A DNA stretch of 64,000 nt from Pseudomonadota bacterium (GCA_021801025.1 JAJYYK010000003.1:184684-248683), one strand, 5' to 3'; positions 39,570-49,085 are shown, counted from the stretch's first letter. Notes: generated by a model from the letters alone, not told the origin. Numbers and translations are program-made.

Positions 39570-40991
39570 TTAACCGATTTTTGGCGGCTGCCAGCCCAAA
39601 ACAGGGCCGACGTGCACTGAAACTCCATAGGCAAAAGATTCCTGCTTATAGGGTGGGCCACAATAGAGGACGGCCACGCATTTCTTAGCGAGCATCTTGT
39701 AAATGTCATTTTCAGTTCCACAGCTGTAGAGTAACGCAACACTGAGAAGCTTGTCGCCGTGTGAAGCATCGACGGTCATATAGAGCGCATTGTCGTCGGG
39801 CTCGTTGACTTTCACATTCCAGCCGGCATCGCGTAAAGGTCGAACCAGATCACTCATACATTGCTGGGAAAGCAATCCCTTGCGGAGCAGGACTCCATCG
39901 TCTGCTGGCAATGGCGGAACCAGATGCCCATGTTTCCGGAAATGTTCTTGTTCTGTTAGCTTCAGCCTCATCTGCACATTGCCACGAAGCAGCGCTTGTT
40001 GCCATAGCAAGGTGCTGTCTTCGTTCATAGCGGGGAGGAGAAATGAGACGCTATGAGAAGCGTCGTACCAGGATTCGATGGCAGCTAGTGTCGCAAGAGC
40101 GACCACCATCCGAGCGAAATTCGTCGGTCGCTGCCATGACGCAGCAGTGCCGTGGGCAAACATGTGCCGATTCAGCCATGTTACACCACGGTAATCGTCG
40201 GTGTTGCAGAAAAAATGATTTTTGAGCCACCGCCGAAATGTCTCAAAGGCAAAAACACGCTCGTCTTGCCCGAATAAATACTCGCAGGTCTTATATTCTG
40301 GCGGCACCCACATATGGTCAAAATAGAGCTGCGCAGCAGTTTCAATCGCGCGATTCACCGCGTGATCAATTTTTTCTGCAGGAGTTGCTTTTGCCCCAAG
40401 ATCAGACACAATTCTTGTTAGGCTGCCCTCGATCGCTGGTATCAGTGCTCCGACACTGCTAGCCCAATAGCCGCTATAAGCGCCTAGATATGCTTCCCGC
40501 GCCAACGGTACGATTTCTGTAAGGCTGCGAGCAAGGGGCAATATCTGTTCGATACAGACAGCTTGGAAGGCCAGTGTATAAAGCGTTGACGTGTGGTACT
40601 CGAAAAGCTCGAGAGATCGCGCTCTCGTCACATGCTGGACGGAGGCAAGCAGCTTGGATATCTCACCCATCGGCAGCCATAGCGGCATAAACCACTCGAC
40701 CTTGTCCCAAAGAGCGGCTTGTTCGTCGAAATGTTTGCGCCTTATGCGCCAGTTCTCATCACCGGAAATCGGGATGGTCGGGAAGCATGCTATGCCACCT
40801 TCGACTGTCAGGACGATACACGGCGTCGGATGGAAGGCTCCTACATCTGCAAGCTTCGCGACCGGATTGATGAGCTGCTTATCGCTAGCCCATTTCACGA
40901 TATGTTCAGGTGTTAACGCATTCAGCGACGGCTCATTATTCGCGCGCTGCCAAATTCCGATGAACTGTTTTTCAAGCGTCGGGGAATTCAT
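39570..40991 (-). CDS. Candidate HEPN-type ribonuclease / defence protein, unrecognised family
   Basis: A 473-aa protein; the ATG at 40991 follows GGATGAG, though in-frame starts at 41000, 41021 and 41039 (GTG) exist. The middle has a run typical of HEPN-related families: ALIPAIEGSLTRIVSDLG, then the helix with NRHMFAHGTAASW, where R-x4-H (Arg 275, His 280) fits the HEPN RNase motif and HG follows as in ApeA-like HEPN domains. Other parts are unrecognised: an N-terminal region with CIVLTVEGGIACFPTIP and a C-terminal alpha/beta part (LYMTVDASHGDKLLSVALLY). Codon and base use look more AT-rich than the neighbouring recombinase. It is flanked by a recombinase operon and an IS110 copy, a typical defence-island setting. 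The HEPN call is inference. Confidence 0.6.
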   Translation of the reverse strand: MNSPTLEKQFIGIWQRANNEPSLNALTPEHIVKWASDKQLINPVAKLADVGAFHPTPCIVLTVEGGIACFPTIPISGDENWRIRRKHFDEQAALWDKVEWFMPLWLPMGEISKLLASVQHVTRARSLELFEYHTSTLYTLAFQAVCIEQILPLARSLTEIVPLAREAYLGAYSGYWASSVGALIPAIEGSLTRIVSDLGAKATPAEKIDHAVNRAIETAAQLYFDHMWVPPEYKTCEYLFGQDERVFAFETFRRWLKNHFFCNTDDYRGVTWLNRHMFAHGTAASWQRPTNFARMVVALATLAAIESWYDASHSVSFLLPAMNEDSTLLWQQALLRGNVQMRLKLTEQEHFRKHGHLVPPLPADDGVLLRKGLLSQQCMSDLVRPLRDAGWNVKVNEPDDNALYMTVDASHGDKLLSVALLYSCGTENDIYKMLAKKCVAVLYCGPPYKQESFAYGVSVHVGPVLGWQPPKIG

Positions 40992-41097
40992 TGGTCTCAT
41001 CCAGAGTGCAATCGTGGCCATTTTAACGTGAAAGAACACGTTCTCAGGACGTAATCATACCTGACCAATAAAGGCCATGAAATTGAAAGCGGCGGGA

Positions 41098-42321
41098 TCA
41101 AGCTGATTGTGGTGGCAAGTAGCCGAAACGAATCAGGGTTTTGATCCAGCGTGGTGCGTTGCGTTGAGCGGAAAGCGCTTCATAATCGGTGGCGGAATCC
41201 CGGTAGTGTTCGCCACGGCTGAGCATGAAGTAGATGGTGCGTAAAAGTTTGTGAGCCACGGCGATAATGGATCGCTTATAACCACGACGAACAAGCAAGG
41301 ACTGGAATTTCGACTGGAATACCGATTTGGTACGGCTGGCGGCGTGAGCGAATTCGCAGAGCAAGCGACGGGCATAAAGGTTGCCTTTTCGGACACGCCC
41401 TGATTTACGCTTGCCGGCCGATTCGTTGTTGCCGGGGCAGATGCCCACCCAGGACGCCAGTCGGTCAGCATTGCCGAAAGCGGTCATGTCAGTACCAATT
41501 TCCACCAGCAGCATGGCGGCACCGATCAGATCAACGCCAGGCATGGTTTGCAACAAGACCAGCTTGTTATGTTCGTCCTTCAGTTCCTCAAGCAGCCTCG
41601 CATCGAAGCGGGCAATACGTGCCTCGATTTCTTCGATGTGGCACATGATTTCGTTGAGAACGAAGCGATGGTTGTCAGTCAGTTCGCCTTGCAGCGCATC
41701 GAACAGTTCCTCGCGGCTGGCTCTGAGACGCCGACTGGCGAAGTTGAGCACTTCCTGAACGGACTGCCCGGCGATGATGGCTTTGACCATGGCACGCGCC
41801 GACTGGCCGTGTATGTCACTGACGACTACGCCCAGACGAATACCACTGTCAGTTAACAGCTTGTGCAAGCGGTTCTTCTCGGAGGAGATTTGCCCGACCA
41901 GTTTCTGCCGCTGCCGCGAAATCAGACGCAGTTCACGCAGCTTGGCCGGCGGTACAAATGAGTTGCGCAGCAAACCCGCGCGCGCCAGCGTGGCCAGCCA
42001 TTGCGCATCACCAACATCTGTTTTGCGACCAGGCACATTCTTGACGTGCCGGGCATTGACAACCATCCCGTCAATACCAACCGCCTCCAGCGCAGCGTAT
42101 GGGATCTTCCAGTAAATGCCCGTGCTTTCCATCACCACTTGCTCGGGTTTGAGCGATGCCGCCCACTCAGCCAGTTCACGTCGATCCCGCTTGAATGCAC
42201 CGAATTGCCGTTGTTCAACAAGCGTTGTTCCATCAGACTGCTGGATCATCGCACAAGCTGTAATTTGCGCTTGATGTATATCCAGCCCAATAACACGTTG
42301 ATAAATTGTTGTCAGTTCCAT
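41098..42321 (-). CDS. IS110 family transposase (DEDD)
   Basis: A 407-aa protein starting MELTTIYQRVIGLDIHQAQI after AGGAG. The DEDD RuvC-like residues are in GLDIHQA, QVVMESTGIYW and KTDVGDAQWLA. The C-terminal Tnp20-type domain has TMPGVDLIGAAMLLVEIGTD and the catalytic-Ser region CPGNNESAGKRKSGRVRKGN. The frame is full length and intact, so the copy may be active. IS110 recombinases are guided by a bridge RNA from the element. Confidence 0.93.
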   Translation of the reverse strand: MELTTIYQRVIGLDIHQAQITACAMIQQSDGTTLVEQRQFGAFKRDRRELAEWAASLKPEQVVMESTGIYWKIPYAALEAVGIDGMVVNARHVKNVPGRKTDVGDAQWLATLARAGLLRNSFVPPAKLRELRLISRQRQKLVGQISSEKNRLHKLLTDSGIRLGVVVSDIHGQSARAMVKAIIAGQSVQEVLNFASRRLRASREELFDALQGELTDNHRFVLNEIMCHIEEIEARIARFDARLLEELKDEHNKLVLLQTMPGVDLIGAAMLLVEIGTDMTAFGNADRLASWVGICPGNNESAGKRKSGRVRKGNLYARRLLCEFAHAASRTKSVFQSKFQSLLVRRGYKRSIIAVAHKLLRTIYFMLSRGEHYRDSATDYEALSAQRNAPRWIKTLIRFGYLPPQSA

Positions 42322-42640
42322 CCCGTCTCCTTTCGATTTACAATCGGATCTGGAAGGTGACGGATGCCGAACTGAAGCTGCCTGAAGACGACAAGTCGTC
42401 AACGGCCTGTTTAACGTGCGCTCTCTATGGAAGCAATCCGGGGTACGAGTCAGTTCGACGGGTCACGTTAGATTTCGGGGTGGAGCCGCCAAAGTTTTGC
42501 ACGACCTCTTTCCGTTACCTTCCAACCCGAAGTGTCTTTCATTATCAGGGGTGGCTGCAACTGCAATGAACGTTAGATGGAATTGGGAACACCGTTTCGC
42601 TCAAATTGAAATCTATCGTTGAATGCACTGTCGCTTAGCA
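42322..42640 (-). ncRNA. Candidate IS110 bridge RNA region
   Basis: The non-coding left end upstream of the transposase, about 320 nt, has no coding frame of its own. It contains a hairpin GACGAC-AA-GTCGTC at 42387-42400 and further GC-rich segments. In IS110-group elements this end is transcribed into a bridge RNA with target- and donor-binding loops. Placement is by analogy; the loops were not identified. Confidence 0.45.
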
Positions 42641-42793
42641 GAACATGATAGTCGGATTCGCGACCGCGGCCATGGCCGAAAACGCGCCCCTTCCGATGGT
42701 GAAGTTTCCTCTGCCTAGCAATTTCCTCATCAAACCCTTCATCTGAGTCCGCGCATAGTTCTATGAAAATAAAGGATTAAATTTTATGATTTC

Positions 42794-42897
42794 GCGGACT
42801 TTGGCCTCGTGGTGAGTGGAAAGTCAGCAGAGAATATCGGCGTGGAGAGAGAATATATCCGCCGATATTTTGAATGGTGCACAGACACGAAGTCCGC
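42794..42897. repeat. Nested inverted repeats between IS110 and ssrA
   Basis: An outer pair GCGGACTT (42794-42801) / AAGTCCGC (42890-42897) encloses an inner perfect 10-bp pair AATATCGGCG (42833-42842) / CGCCGATATT (42860-42869). The whole 104-bp segment could fold as a long branched stem. It lies in the 335 bp between the IS and the tmRNA terminator, which otherwise has no gene I can support. Confidence 0.5.
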
Positions 42898-42941
42898 AAC
42901 ATATTGAAAACAAAGCCGATGTATGCGGGGTTCAGGGCAAA

Positions 42942-42972
42942 GAAAAAGGACTCAGAGAGTGTCTGAGTCCTT
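42942..42972 (-). terminator. ssrA Rho-independent terminator
   Basis: On the minus strand an 11-bp perfect stem (42972-42962 with 42956-42946) with a 5-nt loop is followed by TTTTTCT. It starts 6 nt after the tmRNA 3' end. Its intactness shows that no element is integrated inside the ssrA 3' end. Confidence 0.85.
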
Positions 42973-42977
42973 GGTAT

Positions 42978-43340
42978 TGGTGGAGGCGGCGGGAATCGAA
43001 CCCGCGTCCGCAAGCCCTCTACAGTCAGCCCTACATACTTAGTTCGGTGATTTGGTTTTAGCCGGTATCACGCCCGCCGAACAGGCTTGCTACCCGCGAG
43101 TTACCTTGGTTTTAACAGTGGTCAAAGTAACCCTGACCCCCGCGAGCATACTTAAATTACCCTGCTGTTGCTTGCGCAACCCAACCCGTATGCTGGCTGG
43201 TGCAGGGTCTAACCGGATTAAGCGGCTAGAGCGTAAGTTTCGTCGTTTGCAGTTAAACGATTCGGTTGTATTTACGAGGTAATCCGTCCTCGGTATGCAC
43301 TGATCTGCTTTGCAACCCACGTCGAAGCCAGGTCGCCCCC
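42978..43340 (-). ncRNA. ssrA: tmRNA
   Basis: A 363-nt transfer-messenger RNA on the minus strand. The 5' end reads GGGGGCGACCTGGCTTCGAC and the 3' end carries the tRNA-like T-arm GGTTCGATTCCCGCC and a CCA tail. These are the acceptor-arm halves of tmRNA. The tag frame lies at 43218-43250. It frees stalled ribosomes and tags their products; ClpS-ClpA, encoded in this window, can take part in handling tagged proteins. Confidence 0.97.
43218..43250 (-). other. tmRNA proteolysis-tag reading frame
   Basis: Resume codon GCA at 43250-43248, then codons giving ANDETYALAA and TAA at 43220-43218. The sequence fits betaproteobacterial tags and supports the organism assignment. Confidence 0.93.
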
Positions 43341-43603
43341 GATGTGTTTCTGATGCACTTCATAGACTGACCGAAACCAAAAAAGTTCAAGTCAAGTGCG
43401 AATTGTACGCTTATTGCGTTAAGTTGGCAGTATAAATTTCAACAAGTCCCGTCTGTTTCACGTTTCTGGTGAACAGCCGATTGAACGGGTTTTCACCGGA
43501 TCAACCCCAATCGCTCATCAGCCCAACTAATCACATGGCAGCTGACCTCCGCTTGAGGCATAATGCTGCTTTTCGCACACGATGCAAGAAGGATGATACG
43601 CGA

Positions 43604-44359
43604 TTGGAAAACCCAACGACTCAGGAAGACCATGCCGCTGCGCCGCGTTACCTTGGTTTGATTCCCGCAGCAGGATCAGGTGCGCGCATGGGCTCTGATT
43701 TACCCAAACAATATCTCGATATCGCGGGCAAGCCCATGATCGCCCACGCGATCGGCGGCTTATTGTCTTGCGCGCGCATTGAGCGGGTATTTGTGGTGCT
43801 GGCTGCCGACGACCTGTGGTGGGACAATTATTCCTGGCAACAGTTCGGTAACCGCTTAACGATATTACGTTGTGGCGGAGCAACCCGCGCCGACAGCGTG
43901 GCGAATGGCCTGGCTGCGATGGGTGGCCTGGAAACAGACTGGGTGCTGGTGCATGATGCGGCACGCCCCGGCCTGACCGGTGATCTGGTTGAACGCTTGC
44001 TGGACACCATCGCAGATGATGCCGTGGGAGGACTGTTGGCGGTACCCCTGGCGGACACGCTGAAACTGGCGGATGAGGCAGCCCGGGTACGCAGCACGCC
44101 ACCGCGCGAGCACCTGTGGCAGGCCCAGACGCCTCAAATGTTTCGCCGCGGGTTACTGAATCGCGCGTTACTTGCTCGCTCGAACACACCCATCACCGAT
44201 GAGGCCAGTGCAGTGGAGTTATTGGGTTTGGCTCCATTGCTGGTGACATCTCGCACCAGCAATTTCAAAGTCACATATCCGGAAGATTTGGCCCTGGCGC
44301 GAGCCTGGCAGCAGGCCCGCTTATCCGGCGTCAATCTCACGCCTGGAGCCCCATCATGA
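43604..44359 (+). CDS. ispD: 2-C-methyl-D-erythritol 4-phosphate cytidylyltransferase
   Basis: MEP-pathway enzyme that joins CTP to methylerythritol phosphate. The nucleotide-binding start is [20 protein letters not shown], followed by [14 protein letters not shown] and the C-terminal [15 protein letters not shown] with the conserved [12 protein letters not shown]. Without the upstream part the enzyme would be about 230 aa, the normal size. No ATG lies near that point: the nearest start is a TTG at 43604 preceded by AAGGA, and the ATGs at 43535 and 43469 would add 23 and 45 residues. I chose the TTG. It overlaps ispF by ATGA. Confidence 0.88.
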   Translation: MENPTTQEDHAAAPRYLGLIPAAGSGARMGSDLPKQYLDIAGKPMIAHAIGGLLSCARIERVFVVLAADDLWWDNYSWQQFGNRLTILRCGGATRADSVANGLAAMGGLETDWVLVHDAARPGLTGDLVERLLDTIADDAVGGLLAVPLADTLKLADEAARVRSTPPREHLWQAQTPQMFRRGLLNRALLARSNTPITDEASAVELLGLAPLLVTSRTSNFKVTYPEDLALARAWQQARLSGVNLTPGAPS

Positions 44360-44847
44360 CAGGATTACGAATAGGGCACGGGTTTGATGTGCATGCCTTT
44401 GCTGCAGATCGCCAACTCATTATCGGCGGCGTACATATCCCTTGGGATTTAGGTCTGGCAGGGCATTCCGATGCCGACGTACTGCTCCACGCCATCTGCG
44501 ATGCCTTATTGGGTGCAGCCGGTTTGGGGGATATTGGGCGGCATTTTCCCGACAACGATCCGCGTTATCACAATATCGACAGCCGCCGCTTGTTGCGTGA
44601 AGTGCGTAACAAAATATCAGAATGCGGGTTTCAGGTCATCAATGTGGACAGCACCATCATCGCGCAAGCACCCCGCATGGCGCCGCACATTACGTTGATG
44701 CAGACGCATATTGCCGCTGATTTGGAAATCCCCCTGAACGCGGTCAATGTCAAAGCCACCACCACCGAAAAACTGGGTTTTACCGGGCGTGGTGAAGGCA
44801 TTGCAGCAGAAGCGGTGTGCCTGCTTATGGCGGTGAATGCCAAATGA
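44356..44847 (+). CDS. ispF: 2-C-methyl-D-erythritol 2,4-cyclodiphosphate synthase
   Basis: A 163-aa enzyme, normal length. It has the zinc-site residues in [11 protein letters not shown], the [20 protein letters not shown] segment, [10 protein letters not shown] and the C-terminal [20 protein letters not shown]. It catalyses cyclisation to the cyclodiphosphate two steps after IspD. It overlaps ispD upstream and the deacetylase gene downstream, so the four-gene operon is translationally coupled. Confidence 0.96.
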   Translation: MTGLRIGHGFDVHAFAADRQLIIGGVHIPWDLGLAGHSDADVLLHAICDALLGAAGLGDIGRHFPDNDPRYHNIDSRRLLREVRNKISECGFQVINVDSTIIAQAPRMAPHITLMQTHIAADLEIPLNAVNVKATTTEKLGFTGRGEGIAAEAVCLLMAVNAK

Positions 44848-46034
44848 GTGTCATGAAATCCGGAACGCAACACCCAACGCCCAAAGCCATTTACATCGGC
44901 GGTTCGAATTACCGTCGCCGCGCTTACGGTGACAACCATCCCTTATCCATTCCGCGCGTGTCTTTGGCCACGGAACTGATACAGGCCTATGGTGCCCTGC
45001 AACCGTCCGAATGTGTTCAAGCGCGCAAAGCGGCTGATTTTGAACTGGAATGGTTTCATACGCCCGAATTTGTGTCCGCCTTTAAACGCGCCGAAGCGCT
45101 GGGTCGTGTGTCGCAGGCTGTGCGCGAGCGTCACCGTTTGGGAACACTGGAAAATCCTTATTTTGAACAGTTCTTCACCATCCCTGCGACGGCAACAGGC
45201 GCCTCAATTCAGGCGGCAGAAATCGTTTTGTCGGGCAAAATGGCGTTCAATCCCGCTGGGGGGATGCACCATGCGAAACCCGATCAAGCACAAGGTTTCT
45301 GTTATTTTAATGACTTGGTGCTGGCAATTTTACGCTTGCGGCGCGAAGGGTTGCGGGTGCTGTATGTCGATCTCGACGCGCACCACGGCGATGGGGTCGA
45401 AGCTGCATTTAAGCAGGATGAGCATGTATTTACCCTGTCTTTGCACATGGACACCGCCTACGCCTATCCCTTCTCTGGCGGCGCCCTGTCCGACACAGTC
45501 GCCGCAGGCAATACCTGTTTGAATATCCCTCTGCCTCACGGCACCCATGATGCCGAATACCGTTTATTGTTTGAAACGGTCTGGCAGCCCATACTGGCCG
45601 GTTTCAAGCCTGACGCCATTGTCTTGCAGGCCGGAACGGACGTGATTTTTGCTGACCCCTTGGGCAAACTCAACATTTCTACACAGGGATTTTTGTCTGT
45701 GGTACAAGCTATCATTGCCAGCGCACCGCGTGGCGCAGAGGGCAACCCGCGACTGCTGGTTACCGGCGGAGGAGGCTATCACCCTCTGGTGCTGGCACGC
45801 GCGTGGACGGGCGTGTGGGCATTGTTGTCCGGCCGCGAATTACCCGAAGCCCTGCCCGAATCCGGTGCTGCGGCGTTACGTGCTGTCAACTGGGATTTGG
45901 ACGAAGATGAATCCCATTATGCACAACTATTCCGTTCACGCCTTGACGTGGTGCAAGAAGCACCTGTCCGTGCAGAGGTACTTCATTTGAACCAGTTACT
46001 TCAACTTCATCCCTTTTTGAGTGAGTCATCATGA
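44844..46034 (+). CDS. Histone deacetylase-like (AcuC/HDAC) amidohydrolase
   Basis: A 396-aa arginase/deacetylase-fold enzyme. It has [20 protein letters not shown] with the catalytic His pair, [16 protein letters not shown] with zinc-binding Asp and His, and [17 protein letters not shown]. The remaining zinc Asp is in [10 protein letters not shown]. Bacterial members remove acetyl groups from proteins or small molecules; the substrate here is unknown. The ATG at 44844 overlaps the ispF stop. Location in an isoprenoid operon is unusual in my recollection. Confidence 0.87.
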   Translation: MSVMKSGTQHPTPKAIYIGGSNYRRRAYGDNHPLSIPRVSLATELIQAYGALQPSECVQARKAADFELEWFHTPEFVSAFKRAEALGRVSQAVRERHRLGTLENPYFEQFFTIPATATGASIQAAEIVLSGKMAFNPAGGMHHAKPDQAQGFCYFNDLVLAILRLRREGLRVLYVDLDAHHGDGVEAAFKQDEHVFTLSLHMDTAYAYPFSGGALSDTVAAGNTCLNIPLPHGTHDAEYRLLFETVWQPILAGFKPDAIVLQAGTDVIFADPLGKLNISTQGFLSVVQAIIASAPRGAEGNPRLLVTGGGGYHPLVLARAWTGVWALLSGRELPEALPESGAAALRAVNWDLDEDESHYAQLFRSRLDVVQEAPVRAEVLHLNQLLQLHPFLSESS

Positions 46035-47188
46035 GTATTGATTTAATCCCCGGCCACGCCACCATGGCTGCAACCCGCCAGTACGTCAGCAGTTTTGGAC
46101 AATCGTGTGCACCCGGCCATTACAGCGATTTTTTAAACGTGCATTTGCAATTATCGTCTTTGGGTATTGGCACATTTCCCGGCGCCCCCACAGATGAAGT
46201 CGATGCGCAGTATGCGGAAATCATTTCGCGCGCGCTGACACAGGGCATCAATGTCATCGACACCAGCGCCCATTACCGCTATGGACGTTCGGCAGCTGCC
46301 GTCGGTGTCGGCCTGCGCCGTGCGATGGCGGTGGGTGTTGAGCGTGAGCAGGTATTTTTGGTGTCCAAAGGTGGTTTTTTAAGTATGCGTGAAGGCAAGC
46401 CTGACAATCTGGCCGAATGGTTTCAGCAGGAGGTGGTGGAAAAAGGGCTGGGCAAAGTGGAAGACCTGGTCAGCATGCACTGCATTAGCCCGGAATACAT
46501 CGCTTTTCAACTGGAGTTATCGCGTCAATTGATGGGCGTGGAGACTTTGGATGCTTTTTTAATCGACCAACCTGAGGTGCATATTCCTGTCATCGGTAAA
46601 GCAGCGCTCAACAACAAGCTGCTGGCAGCTTTTACTGTACTGGAAGAAGCCGTGAAAGCGGGCCGTTTGCGTTACTATGGCATTTCCACATTCAACGGGT
46701 TCCGGGCAGAAACAGATAACCCCCTGTTTCAATCCATCGCCTCTTTAATCGGCCTGGCAGAAAAAGCGGCTCAAGCGGCGTGGCAAGACATTCAGGCCAA
46801 GCACCATTTCAAAGTAGTGCAATTGCCCTTCAACCAGGTGATGCAGGAAGGTTTCACGCGCTTTAGCCAAACTACCGGTCAAGGCAACGTGGGGTCAAGC
46901 ATTCAGGCAGCGCACCAACTGGGCGTCTACCTGATGGCCAGCCATACCCTGTTCAAAGGCCGTTTGGCGGAGACTGCCATGGATGCCGTGGTACAAACCC
47001 TGCCCATGCTGCCTAACCATGCGCAACGTGCTTTGCAATTTAACCGTTCCACGCCGGGCGTCGGCACCTCACTGGTGGGCATCAGCACACCGGCTCATCT
47101 CGACGATCTGCTGGCGGTGTCGCATCTTCCGCCTCTGGAAAAAGCCGTTTATTTGAAAATGTATGAACGGACAGACGATGCAGGTTAA
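46031..47188 (+). CDS. Aldo/keto reductase
   Basis: A 385-aa TIM-barrel oxidoreductase. The start of the barrel is [20 protein letters not shown], then [20 protein letters not shown] with the catalytic Asp and Tyr, then [13 protein letters not shown] with the Lys, and a C-terminal [18 protein letters not shown] coenzyme-binding end. It is NAD(P)H-linked by family. Longer than most (about 300 aa) because of inserted segments near residues 110-150 and 225-250. It overlaps the deacetylase gene by ATGA; convergent to mnmA with overlapping stops. Confidence 0.87.
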   Translation: MSIDLIPGHATMAATRQYVSSFGQSCAPGHYSDFLNVHLQLSSLGIGTFPGAPTDEVDAQYAEIISRALTQGINVIDTSAHYRYGRSAAAVGVGLRRAMAVGVEREQVFLVSKGGFLSMREGKPDNLAEWFQQEVVEKGLGKVEDLVSMHCISPEYIAFQLELSRQLMGVETLDAFLIDQPEVHIPVIGKAALNNKLLAAFTVLEEAVKAGRLRYYGISTFNGFRAETDNPLFQSIASLIGLAEKAAQAAWQDIQAKHHFKVVQLPFNQVMQEGFTRFSQTTGQGNVGSSIQAAHQLGVYLMASHTLFKGRLAETAMDAVVQTLPMLPNHAQRALQFNRSTPGVGTSLVGISTPAHLDDLLAVSHLPPLEKAVYLKMYERTDDAG

Positions 47189-48252
47189 ACAATCACTCCG
47201 CCGCCCAAACACACATCGCCTTGATAAAGTACGGCGGATTGCCCCGGGGTAATCGCCCATTGCGGCGTAACAAATTTCAGCTCGATGCCCCCGGATTCGC
47301 TGCAATGCATCGTACAAGGCGCGTCGGTTTGGCGATAACGTGTTTTGGCACTTAATCCACACAGGGAATCAGGCGGCTCGCCGGCAACCCAACTCAAATC
47401 CTGTGCATGCAACTGCATACGATACAAAGCCGGATGATCGTGTCCTTGCACCACAATCAGCTCATTGCGACCGGGGTCTTTGTCCGCCACAAACCAGGCT
47501 TCTCCCGCACCGCCGATGCCCAAGCCCTGACGCTGACCAATGGTGTAATACATCAAACCTTGATGAGTACCCACTTCTTTACCTTCCGGTGACCGCATCA
47601 TACCAGGTTCAATGGGAAGATAACGTTGTAAAAAATCCCGAAATGGCCGTTCACCAATAAAACAAATCCCTGTACTGTCTTTTTTCGCCGCATTCGGCAA
47701 ACCAATTTGCCGCGCTATCGCACGCACTTCAGATTTAGGCATTCCCCCTAAAGGAAACAATGTGTTTTCCAATTGGGTTTGATTTAAACGGTGCAGAAAA
47801 TAACTTTGATCCTTGCCGCTGTCCACTGCACGAAGCAAAACCTGCCGCCCCGCACGCTTTTCCAGTTGTGCATAATGCCCGGTAGCAATTTTGTCTGCGC
47901 CCAGCGCCAGCGCATAATCCAGAAAGGCCCTGAATTTTATTTCCGAGTTACACAACACATCGGGATTGGGTGTGCGTCCAGCCTGATATTCCTGCAGAAA
48001 GTGAGCGAACACACGGTCTTTGTATTCCGCACTGAAATTAACGGCCTCAATCTCCATGCCGATCACATCGGCCACATCCAGCACATCCAGAAAATCTTGC
48101 CGCGCCGGGCAGTGCTCATCCTCTTCATCTTCCCAGTTCTTCATAAACACACCTGTCACGCGATAGCCCTGCTGCTTGAGCAACCAGGCCGTCACGCTGG
48201 AATCCACGCCGCCAGACATGCCGACGACAATGTGTTCTTGAGATTTAGCCAA
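47185..48252 (-). CDS. mnmA: tRNA-specific 2-thiouridylase
   Basis: A 355-aa enzyme that thiolates U34 of Lys, Glu and Gln tRNAs. The PP-loop is [34 protein letters not shown] and [15 protein letters not shown] follow, with the catalytic Cys, and [20 protein letters not shown] holds the second Cys. The C-terminal beta domain is complete, ending [12 protein letters not shown]. Length is normal. Confidence 0.96.
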   Translation of the reverse strand: MAKSQEHIVVGMSGGVDSSVTAWLLKQQGYRVTGVFMKNWEDEEDEHCPARQDFLDVLDVADVIGMEIEAVNFSAEYKDRVFAHFLQEYQAGRTPNPDVLCNSEIKFRAFLDYALALGADKIATGHYAQLEKRAGRQVLLRAVDSGKDQSYFLHRLNQTQLENTLFPLGGMPKSEVRAIARQIGLPNAAKKDSTGICFIGERPFRDFLQRYLPIEPGMMRSPEGKEVGTHQGLMYYTIGQRQGLGIGGAGEAWFVADKDPGRNELIVVQGHDHPALYRMQLHAQDLSWVAGEPPDSLCGLSAKTRYRQTDAPCTMHCSESGGIELKFVTPQWAITPGQSAVLYQGDVCLGGGVIV

Positions 48253-48275
48253 CTGTGCTCACTCCTGCCATCAGA

Positions 48276-48734
48276 TCAACCTTCAGTACTGTAATGGTGC
48301 AACAAAGCCAAAGGATATCGCACCCCGGACAAATAATCACGCACGCAATCGTACACCAAAGGACTGCGGTGACGCGCTCGCGACAAAGCGATTTCTTCAG
48401 CGGTCAACCAATGGGTACCCAAAATACCTGTATCAAGCGTACGCGACGGTTCATGCCCAAGCAAAGCCCCCGCAAAGGAAAACCGTAAATAGGTAAGATC
48501 GTGAGCCGGTGGGCGCCATTGGTAAATACCCACCAGATGCTTTGGCTCAAAATGCCAGGCCGATTCTTCCAGCGTTTCGCGACGAACCGCAGCCAGCAAC
48601 GATTCACCGGGTTCCAGATGTCCGGCGGGCTGATTCAGCAAAACGCCTTCCGGGGTATCTTCTTCCACCAGCAAAAAACGGCCTTCTTTTTCAATGATGG
48701 CGGCTACCGTAACATGGGGTTTCCAAATTGACAT
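48276..48734 (-). CDS. nudJ: NUDIX hydrolase, NudJ-like
   Basis: A 152-aa protein starting MSIWKPHVTVAAIIEKEGRF. The Nudix box is GHLEPGESLLAAVRRETLEE followed by SAW; Ala replaces the usual Gly after EES/T, a conservative variation. NudJ-type enzymes hydrolyse thiamine and nucleoside diphosphates. It lies 23 nt upstream of mnmA on the same strand, the common mnmA-nudJ pairing in proteobacteria. A start at 48740 is also possible. Confidence 0.86.
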   Translation of the reverse strand: MSIWKPHVTVAAIIEKEGRFLLVEEDTPEGVLLNQPAGHLEPGESLLAAVRRETLEESAWHFEPKHLVGIYQWRPPAHDLTYLRFSFAGALLGHEPSRTLDTGILGTHWLTAEEIALSRARHRSPLVYDCVRDYLSGVRYPLALLHHYSTEG

Positions 48735-48810
48735 GGGCATACAATCAAAAATGATGACGCAAGATCAGGAGCAGGGACGGAAAAACATCACAACACACAT
48801 TCAGAATGCA

Positions 48811-48838
48811 AAAAAGCAGGGATTTCTCCCTGCTTTTT
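48811..48838. terminator. Bidirectional Rho-independent terminator
   Basis: A perfect 12-bp stem (48811-48822 with 48827-48838) with a TTTC loop; A and T runs in the arms let it act in both directions. It lies 20 nt after the stop of the Ala/Lys-rich gene, whose transcripts it would end. Confidence 0.85.
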
Positions 48839-48857
48839 ATTCAGTGCAGATGCTAAA

Positions 48858-49085
48858 TTACTTGGCAGCAGGTGCAGCAGCGTCAGCAGGTGCAGCTTCA
48901 GCTTTTTTAGCTTTTTTAGCGTGGTGCTTTTTCACAGCATGTTTTTTCATTTTGTGTTTTGCTGGTGCAGGTGCAGAAGCAGCAGGTGCAGATGCATCAG
49001 CAGCAGGTGCAGCATCAGCAGCCACAGCGGAGAAAGAAACAGCAGCGAAAGAAGCAGCGATCAAAGCAGCAAGCAATTTGTTCAT
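48858..49085 (-). CDS. Small secreted Ala/Lys-rich protein (acid-shock-protein-like)
   Basis: A 75-aa protein. Residues 1-23 are a Sec signal peptide (MNKLLAALIAASFAAVSFSA, cleavage after AVAA). The mature part is Ala/Pro-rich with a central Lys/His cluster (KHKMKKHAVKKHHAKKAKKA). This composition resembles Asr-type acid-shock proteins, but homology is not shown. It is periplasmic by prediction. RBS AAGGA precedes the ATG. Very biased codon use for Ala (GCA) and an own terminator suggest high expression. Confidence 0.72.
   Translation of the reverse strand: MNKLLAALIAASFAAVSFSAVAADAAPAADASAPAASAPAPAKHKMKKHAVKKHHAKKAKKAEAAPADAAAPAAK

Larger units (their letters stand above)
41080..42640 (-). 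mobile_element. IS110 family insertion sequence (ends approximate)
   Basis: One transposase gene with a long non-coding 5' side (about 320 nt) and a very short 3' side (under 60 nt), the layout of the IS110 group. No terminal inverted repeats are visible, as expected for this family, so the exact ends cannot be fixed. A 9-nt direct repeat AAATTGAAA lies at 41080-41088 and 42603-42611 and may or may not mark the ends. The element sits directly upstream of the HEPN-like gene. Confidence 0.75.

Noticed and set aside
42978..43061. tRNA-like T-arm and short ORFs near 43 kb
   Set aside because: The T-arm is the 3' end of tmRNA, not a separate tRNA; the short ORFs (42777-43320 on both strands) fall within ssrA and its flanks.
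42978..43340. Prophage integrated into ssrA
   Set aside because: tmRNA and its terminator are intact and the segment between is normal; no repeat of the ssrA 3' end was noticed elsewhere in the window, so an att site here is not supported.
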